A program made the position numbers and the translations under genes. The notes under the pieces were generated by a model. It saw only the letters and a program-made list of their open reading frames with translations. It was not told where the DNA came from and did not search any database. From positions 1,178,001-1,242,000 of the forward strand of contig MU004181.1 of NCBI GenBank assembly GCA_010093605.1: a stretch of 64,000 nt of DNA, in the 5' to 3' direction. Origin of the DNA: Lophium mytilinum (lineage: Eukaryota > Ascomycota > Dothideomycetes > Mytilinidiales > Mytilinidiaceae). Shown here piece by piece: positions 54,852-64,000 of this stretch (the stretch's first letter is position 1; the number at the start of each line of letters is the position of its first letter).

Positions 54852-55586
54852 TGACGGAATGGAGAAGCTGAGGTTCTGAGAGTGCAGTCGAGATTGGCCC
54901 TTAGGGTGATTGAAATGGTCACGGCGGTATACACTTAAGACCTGAGAACGACCTCCTGGATGATGGGGTCGCAGGATGCATCAGAAAAGTTTCTTTCCTT
55001 TGAAATCTTGGAGTCATACCACATCAAGCTCCAGCATAGAATCATAAAGACACTACTCACTGTGTAGTGGCTCCTGCCATGATGTCGAAAGTGACATCGA
55101 TACGGTACCTAAGCGTATGGAACAGCCGTCGACCCTGTATATCTCATAGATTTCAGATCGGGTTCATGAGATGGCCGTGTAGATGCAGTTTGACGCTCAG
55201 TGGAGGTGGATGAAACCAGAGGGGCTAATCCTGATGCGGCCCCCCCTGTATTGCGGGACACAAGACGCAGGGCCTCTCATCACGGTGCCTGGAAGAGGCT
55301 CTGAAACTGCACTGAGGCATTACGACCTGCCGTGTTGAAGCCACAAATGCTATACCACGATGCCCAGCTTGCGGTGTAGGCGCCACCTACGCAACAGGAT
55401 GAGAGGGATCCTGATCCACACATCACGGTCTCAGCTGTGTCCAACTAACCACGTAGTTAGCTACTAAGTCGTATTCACACTGGACCGCGGACCCTGAGTC
55501 TTGGTCCGTCCAGAACCCAAAGACACTCATTTCATACATCTGCGTCTCTCAGGCTTCATTGACGCATACTTCATTCGCCGTTTACC
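54852..55586. other. Intergenic, 0.7 kb
   Basis: No gene was seen. The right end is the promoter of the peroxiredoxin-like gene. Confidence 0.55.
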
Positions 55587-56901
55587 ATGGCTTCTCAGCT
55601 TCAGCCGCCAGTAGAACCCGCCACGACATCCTCAGCTGCCACGTCTGAAGCTCTTGAGACCTCGACCTCCGCGACAGCTCCTCTAGCAGTCCCTACATCC
55701 CCTCAGGCTTCGGTCGCTACAACGATAGAGACACCAGCCGCTGCAAATGGCTCTGCGCAACCCTCAACCACACCCGTGGCTCCCAGCGACACACCGGCAT
55801 CAGCTCTAAACGTCGCAGCGAACCCCCCTCCCGTGGAACCAGAAGCAGACTTCACTGGCAATGTCAACGTCACTAATGACAAGCCAACCCAGGCAGACCT
55901 AGAGAAATGCGCGGACATGCTTGTTCTAGACGCGCAAGGCGCGTCGCGGCCGTTCAAAAGCTTGTACGCTGGTGAAGGGGTCGCGCCGCGGCAACTAATC
56001 ATATTCGTGCGACATTTCTTCTGTGGTGTAGGTCTTCTCGATTCTGTGTTTAGATTCTGGCGTATTGGGAGAAGTTGTCACGAAACGGGCACAGGAAGGG
56101 CCAGACGCTTCACGGCGTCTCGAGCACTATCCTTCCAGCTTTACGGCTACATCGAGGCTTCCAATAGCGCCAATGATTTGCTTGTGGTACACTATTATCA
56201 ATTACCAGTACGATAACTAACGAATGGCTCGACAGCAATGCCAGGAATACCTGCGAACTCTCTCCTCCTCCATAACACCCGAATCGCTCCTCTCCCTCGA
56301 CACACCTACCTTCATCACCGTAATCGGCTGCGGCCGCCCAGACCTGATTGAGATGTACACGGAAACCACCAGCTGTCCGTTCCCCATCTACGCAGACCCC
56401 ACGCGCAAGCTCTACGACACCCTCGGCATGACACGCACGCTGGATCTGGGCAAGAAGCCGCAATACACTACTGCGGGCCTCTTCGCTACGACCGTGCAGA
56501 GCATAATGCAGGGGCTGAGAAGCGGGCGGCAGGTCATGAACGGCGGCGACTACAAACAGGTGGGCGGCGAGTTCTTGTTCGAGAACGGCGAGGTGATCTG
56601 GTGTCACCGGATGCGCAACACGCGAGACCACGCTGAGGTGCCGGAGCTGCGAAAGCTGCTTGGGCTTGATGATACGAAGCCGCCGATGCGGAAGCGTTGG
56701 AGCCACGGAATCAAGGGGGTTGGGCGGCGCAGTGGAAGCTGGGGGAGGCCCAAGGATGGGAAGTTAGAAGAGAAGGGCGGAAGGAGGAGTGCGAGCATAG
56801 CAAGGCGGGTAAATGAGAGGAGCATCGAAGAGGAGAGGCCAGAGGCTGAAGAGCAGACGGAAGCTACGAAGCCAGCGGAGAACGGTGTCGCCAAAGCGTG
56901 A
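55587..56901 (+). CDS. Peroxiredoxin-like thioredoxin-fold protein (AhpC/TSA, PRXL2-type)
   Basis: Redox protein of 368 aa in two exons (55587-56027 and 56236-56901; 208 bp intron with CTAAC branch site). About 95 residues of Ala/Thr/Ser/Pro low-complexity sequence precede the thioredoxin fold. The active site reads RHFFCGQCQEYL, a CxxC pair (C146, C149) created exactly at the splice junction; the fold continues with FITVIGCGRPDLIEMY, CPFPIYADPTRKLYDTLGM and GGEFLFENGEVIWCHRMRNTRDHAE. The C-terminus is basic then acidic (RRSASIARRVNERS, EEERPEAEEQTE). Substrate and partner are unknown; similar fungal proteins are annotated only as AhpC/TSA antioxidant-like. Confidence 0.85.
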
Positions 56902-57554
56902 GAGAGGTGTCTCGGGGATCAATCTCAGATTTCTGCTTGTGATTACATGTTATTAAAGGGGCATCTCGGAGGGCCAACAGGGACGTGGGCACCCATTAGC
57001 ATTAGGTCAAACTTGTACGATTACCTCTTGATGCATGACAGGCGTTGGTGGGCGGGTATGCTAGCCAATATACTTTATCTCCAGGTCTTCTCCAGACACA
57101 CGCACGGTTGGTGGAGAGTGACCCCTCCCACAGTCCCCAAAGTTTCCCGATACAGACAAAAGGCTTTTCTCTTCACCACCAGCGAAGGGAGTCCGATTTC
57201 GGCAAAACATCCCGAGGGGCAGCGAGCACAACCCCGCTATGCATTCGTCAGAAACGCTGCCCAGAACTCGAGCAGCTTGGGCTTCAGCCGGCCATGGTTC
57301 GGTGCCGCACAACAGGCCGCAATTTATTCGGACAATGCTTGGAGGACAGGGCGGCCGCGGGGAGGTGAGGCCAAAGTTGCTGCGAAGCAAACCCGACATC
57401 ATCGACGCCAACCCCACATTGCCCCTCCCTTCGTCGGCCTTATATAGACCTCGACACAGCGCTGCATCGCCCGCTTCTTCGTCAACTGTGTGTTGAAGCT
57501 CTGAATCCACTTTAAACCTTTCATTTCATCTAGAACTCTTTCAAATACTTCACC
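56902..57554. other. Intergenic, promoter of the formaldehyde dehydrogenase gene
   Basis: A 166-codon open frame (56947-57447) and a minus-strand frame (57061-57510) overlap each other here, but neither has a domain. The region immediately before 57555 is a T/C-rich leader. Confidence 0.55.
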
Positions 57555-59076
<1,522 letters not shown>

Positions 59077-59737
59077 ACCGCGAAGAGCAGGGAGAAGCTG
59101 TAGTGTAGGCGTTGAGGGATCCGAAAGGCGAAGAGAGCCCCCGTCGGTGGTTCAGTGAGTAGAGTTGTCGTGAGTGGGTAGGATAGGGAGTCCAAAATCT
59201 CGGCGGGACGTACCGTGGGCGAGGAGTTTATGGTCTTGACATTGATGGCTCAAGTGCTCGGTCAGTTCAGAATCGGCTGGTATGCAGGATGCCATCACTT
59301 CACCTGGATACTATTTAGCAGCTCGCACAAAAGCAGGACTGTTCACATTGAAATCTAGACCCGTGATTTGCTCTACGTGCGATCTAGGGCCATGTAACTT
59401 TCCGATTGCAGTTGCTTGCAATGATGTAAGGCACTCATGGTCTCAGCAGGTAAAAGTTTTCAGCACATAGATTCAACTAACCACTTAGCCTTGTTGATGA
59501 AAGCTTTGAGCGAGGCTTCTGTCGGAGGTGTGTGAGTTCAGTTCAGCGCATGCATAGATGAGAATGAGCTGAAAACATAAACTTTTGTCTTTTCCAAAGA
59601 ACTCCATATGGTATAAATCGTAAAGTAGATAGCCCGAGCAACTCGGTAAGTGCAACGGCTCCTAGCACCAGGAGAGAAGATATTTCCCGGCAAATGAAGC
59701 TCAGAATGCCATCTAGTAGCCAAGTAGGTAGTAATCC
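59077..59737. other. Convergent spacer, FDH1 / spermidine synthase
   Basis: The 3' ends of two converging genes face each other across 0.66 kb; no coding sequence was recognised. Confidence 0.55.
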
Positions 59738-60917
<1,180 letters not shown>

Positions 60918-61674
60918 TGTGCTACGTGGGGTACTGGAGAAAGATGTAGAGGGTATGTAGGTGCGATTGAGGCGTGGAAGGTAAGTTCGAAGGTGTAGGA
61001 AAGAATGAGGAGGAGAAGGGAAAAGGGACCGTCTCAGCAAACAAGAGGAAGACAGCTTGAAGGCAATTGTGAGGCTTTTTTCTGTCGTCGGGCAGCTACA
61101 ACTTTTTCACCTCCGTCATGTCTCCCCGCCATTGGGCGAGCGTATGCACTGTCCCGCACTAGCATCAATACGGAAATACAAACGGGGCTTGACCTCTGCC
61201 TTCAGTTGCTCAGACTACTACTACCATTTTCCATCAGGACACGCTTAGATATGCAGTCTCTCCACATTTCTAATCGCGGAACTCATCAGGTCTTGATTGG
61301 AGACTGCCATCCTTCAACCAGTAGCCTTGCCTGAATGCGCCGCCGGTCTCCAGCAAACCGAGGCCGACTCCGACTGCATCGGCTCGACAAGGGCTTGGAG
61401 GGCCTCGTTTGATGTTCAGGGTGCAGCAAGGTGTTGTAGCCTCCAAATGATAGGGTTGGACGGTCGGATCGACGGGATAGTCCCTGGTTCAGCAGAGCCA
61501 TCCTCGTATCTAGTGTGATCATTTGAGGGGGTGCATTGAGCTGGTCGCAGTATATAAGGTCGTAAGGGGACGCCTCTACTCTCACCTCCATCACTCTCAA
61601 TTCACGGTCTCTTTTCGATTAAACTTCTTTCTCTTCAATTCTCTGAGATCAATTAAGGTGAAGAGCCCTTAGCC
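60918..61674. promoter_or_regulatory. Divergent promoter, spermidine synthase / methyltransferase
   Basis: This 757 bp spacer lies between two start codons. A TATATAA-like element near 61552 lies about 120 bp upstream of the methyltransferase ATG and is a candidate TATA box, followed by a TCTC-rich leader. Confidence 0.5.
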
Positions 61675-62702
61675 ATGACAGAGTCTGCGGACACCCCCAA
61701 ATGGGACCCCGAAAGGTGGCACAAGGACAAGTCACATAAGCCCCTTTGGTATGTTGAAAATCTGGAGAGCGTCGACGAGGGCGCCAGAGAGCTTCTTGAG
61801 AATTACAGTGGCATGGCCCCAGAGAAAGTCATTCCACATATTGTAGAAGTGGTATGTGGTCTCAATAATACTCCGATCGATCACATCAATGCTAACTAGC
61901 GCTTAGAGGGATAGAGCATTTGATATCGTAAGATACCTTAAACCATTGTCAAGGTTCTACTTTGTTATTTACCAAGACCTAGTTTCCATACCCATGCATC
62001 GGCCTCTTCCGGTTCCTCGATTTGAGTATCAGCAGCTCTCCGCAGTACGCTGAGATACTGCAGCGTATTAAGGGTGGACAGCAGTTTCTCGACATGGGAT
62101 GCTGCTTTGGGCAAGACATCCGCAAGCTAGTAGGTCGGACACAGCCGTTTCTGATACACACGCTGACGGAACATGTAAAGGTCCACGATGGAGCTCCAGC
62201 CGAGAATCTGTACGGTGCAGACCTCGAGATGCAGTTCATGGAACTAGGCTATGACCTTTTCCTAGACAAAGAGACCTTGAAAACCAAGTTCATTGCCAGC
62301 GATATCTTTGACCCCGAGGCTGAAATTAAGCAATTGGACAATAGTATCGACATCGTCCACGCCTCGTCCTTCTTCCATCTATTCGACTGGAAGCAATCAG
62401 TTCAGGCCGCCAAGCGCATCGTCGAGATTCTCAAGAAAGAACCCGGGGCGCTAGTCATCGGTCGACAGCTAGGCGGAGAAGAATCAGGAGATATAGAGTC
62501 TCCCATTGACAAGAAGACGAGGTACCAGCACAACTCGGAATCTTTCAAAAAGATGTGGAAGCTCGTTGGCGACGAGACGGGCTCCAATTGGGAGGTAGAC
62601 GTCACCATAAAGCTGTTTCCTCGTGGAGGAGGCCTTTTGCGTCAGTTGGAGAAGCGTCGGGATGACACCCGGGTGCTTATATGGGCGGTCAGGAGAGTAT
62701 AG
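61675..62702 (+). CDS. AusD-like SAM-dependent methyltransferase
   Basis: Class I methyltransferase of 305 aa in three exons (61675-61851, 61907-61927, 61983-62702); exon 2 is only 21 nt (RDRAFDI) and was found from phase-0 GTATGT/TTAG and GTAAGA/CTAG sites. SAM motif I is FLDMGCCFGQDIRKLV (about residues 101-116), followed by GAPAENLYGADLE and the acidic NSIDIVHASSFFHLFDW. This pattern matches the fungal family that includes methyltransferases of austinol-like meroterpenoid clusters (AusD type), although lone copies also occur. No PKS, NRPS or terpene synthase is visible in this window, so a role in a cluster beyond the right edge is only a possibility. Confidence 0.8.
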
Positions 62703-63145
62703 GTCTGAGATTAGTGCTTATCCATTCAACATGGTATTTCTGGCTGCTCTTTTGAGCATACTCTCTTCGGTGCTCTGTCAGTGATGGTAACGTATCTAGA
62801 CCCTTATACACTCTTTGGTCACACATTTGGCCACATCAAGCTTGACACTGCTTTGCGCCTCTCGATGCACCATGCCGAATAGTCAGTAAGCTTCCTAGGC
62901 CTCCTTCGAAAGTAACTAGTAGTTATGTATATGCAGACTGAACGTGTGATATGTTGCTACGACCTAGCGAAGTTTGACAACACAGACCACGTGATGGAGC
63001 AACGATTTGGTTCCGTGTATATATCTACCACGGTACGCTTTTAGAACGAGGCTTGACACAACATCTGCTCAACTAAACACGTATGCCTTTAAAGCACGAC
63101 CAACTCCTACTCTGCACTCATAGATTCTTCTAAGTTGATAAAGAA
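62703..63145. other. Intergenic, promoter of the small secreted protein
   Basis: No gene is present. TATATATCTACC at about 63018, some 125 bp before the ATG, is a candidate TATA box. Confidence 0.5.
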
Positions 63146-63543
63146 ATGGTGACGTCTACCACCATATTCGTAGCATTCCTCTTTGCTGGAACAGGTCTTT
63201 CGCAAGATCATGTCAGCGCACGAGGTTACAATCTTTCGAAGAACACTATAACCGGACATTTTTCCGATAACTGCAATGACCGGGAGGTCGAGTGGAAATT
63301 TGACAAGAGGGTTGCCGTACTGTGCACGCCAATTGGTAAGCCTTCTCAGAAGTAGCTTACTCAAACAATATTCCACTGCTAATGTTTTGCTATACAGATG
63401 GGCGTATGGGTAGGCACCAAGTATTTGAAAAACCCAAGCGTCTGCATATTGCCGCTCTAGAAAAAGATTGCGCTTGTAAGAAACTTCAAGGGCACGAGTA
63501 TTTCCACACCCTTCTATTATATATTAACACCCCCCAACTTTAG
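63146..63543 (+). CDS. Small secreted protein, effector candidate
   Basis: Two exons (63146-63335 and 63398-63543; 62 bp intron with GTAAGC donor, TGCTAAT branch site and ACAG acceptor) give 111 aa. The N-terminus is a typical signal peptide (VTSTTIFVAFLFAGTGLSQ). The mature part is charged and has four Cys (SDNCNDREVEW, AVLCTPID, KDCACKK). No family is recognised; small size, secretion and Cys content fit the broad class of fungal effector candidates. The last dozen codons (about from 63510) already have the TA-rich composition of the adjoining repeat, so the original stop may have been lost and the end replaced. A second possibility is an ordinary secreted protein of unknown role. Confidence 0.6.
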
Positions 63544-64000
63544 TAGATATACACCCCTATTATCTAATCTTTTAATTGGCTAGAACGGCTTAGACTTTTA
63601 TTTAGAGCTCTAGTGGCCGGCCGCCTAGCTTAAAGGAGGGTATTATAGAATAGCACTAGCACTACGGAAGGTAGTATAACGGCCTAAGAGCGCCTATTCT
63701 AAGCCTTAGCCTTAGCCTTAGCTTACTCCTTAGCCTTAGGCGGCGCCAGCGCGGCTTCCTTATAAGGAGCTCTAACGTTAGATAGCATTATATAAGGAGA
63801 ATAGCTAGTAGGGTGCGGCAGTAATATAGGGGGGGCTAGATTTAATATAGAGGGGCCGTAATAAGGTAAGGATTTAACTATTTTAGTATACTTATAGGTA
63901 TATAGGTATATAGGTAGTAATATAGTAGCCTATATATACTATAGGAAACGGGAAGTATATATAGTAAAATAGGTATACTATATAGCCTTACTATAACTAC
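63510..64000. repeat. TA-rich decayed repeat at the right edge
   Basis: From about 63510 the composition changes abruptly to TpA-dense sequence (TATATAGG, CTATAT, TAGTAT words), with few CpA/TpG steps visible, as in heavily RIP-mutated mobile DNA. It contains short runs of TTAGCC hexamers (63701-63740) and TATAGG units (63890-63925). No element family or open frame survives. Confidence 0.65.
63701..63740. repeat. CCTTAG/TTAGCC hexamer run
   Basis: Four to five TTAGCC-like units, one imperfect, lie within the TA-rich repeat. It differs from the TTAGGG telomere repeat and is most simply a microsatellite in decayed DNA. Confidence 0.6.

Noticed and set aside
56947-57510. Opposed 149-166 codon frames before FDH1
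   Set aside because: They overlap each other and the FDH1 promoter, with no recognisable features.
63701-63740. TTAGCC hexamers as a telomere
   Set aside because: The unit is not TTAGGG, the run is short and imperfect, and sequence continues beyond it.

Overview
The window is nuclear DNA from a filamentous ascomycete (Pezizomycotina), most likely a dothideomycete. The evidence is many short spliceosomal introns (about 45-210 bp, mostly 45-105) with GTRNGT donors and CTRAC-type branch sites, fungal-only genes (an SREBP-type bHLH factor, an NsdD-type GATA factor, a fungal Med15), and gene-free stretches holding decayed repeats with C-to-T damage of the kind left by repeat-induced point mutation (RIP). 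The class-level assignment is inference. No tRNA, rRNA, CRISPR or prokaryotic feature was seen.

Layout. 0.4-2.8 kb: bilirubin-oxidase-like multicopper oxidase (-, 11 exons). 5.1-10 kb: a divergent pair, an Slx8/RNF4-like SUMO-targeted ubiquitin ligase (-) and mitochondrial DNA polymerase gamma (+). 11.6-14.8 kb: membrane-bound SREBP-like sterol/hypoxia factor. 15.7-17.4 kb: HAD-like hydrolase and a small predicted mitochondrial membrane protein. 17.4-29.2 kb: a gene-poor accessory stretch with a nonsense-riddled secreted-protein relic, repeat fragments, one intronless S9 peptidase, a degenerate ~105 bp tandem repeat and about 3.7 kb of GC-rich DNA that leads into the NsdD-type GATA regulator (29.3-30.8 kb). 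34-36.3 kb: glutamate-cysteine ligase. 36.8-37.8 kb: EXPERA membrane protein. 38-41 kb: a divergent DapA-family aldolase and Gfo/Idh/MocA oxidoreductase, possibly a two-gene catabolic unit. 41.6 kb: small membrane protein. 43.3-48 kb: Med15. 49-50.1 kb: secreted nucleoside hydrolase, tail-to-tail with a divergent protein kinase (50.1-52.6 kb). 53.5-54.9 kb: SET-domain protein. 55.6-56.9 kb: peroxiredoxin-like protein. 57.6-59.1 kb: glutathione-dependent formaldehyde dehydrogenase. 59.7-60.9 kb: spermidine synthase. 61.7-62.7 kb: AusD-like methyltransferase. 63.1-63.5 kb: small secreted protein running straight into a TA-rich repeat that fills the end of the window.

Most genes are unrelated housekeeping or regulatory genes in ordinary fungal order. 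Functional links that can be argued are glutathione (glutamate-cysteine ligase makes the precursor of the cofactor used by the formaldehyde dehydrogenase), the aldolase/oxidoreductase pair, and the right edge, where a secondary-metabolism-type methyltransferase and an effector-like protein sit beside repeat DNA. Exon boundaries were worked out by hand from splice signals, reading phase and family knowledge; no alignment or transcript data were available.
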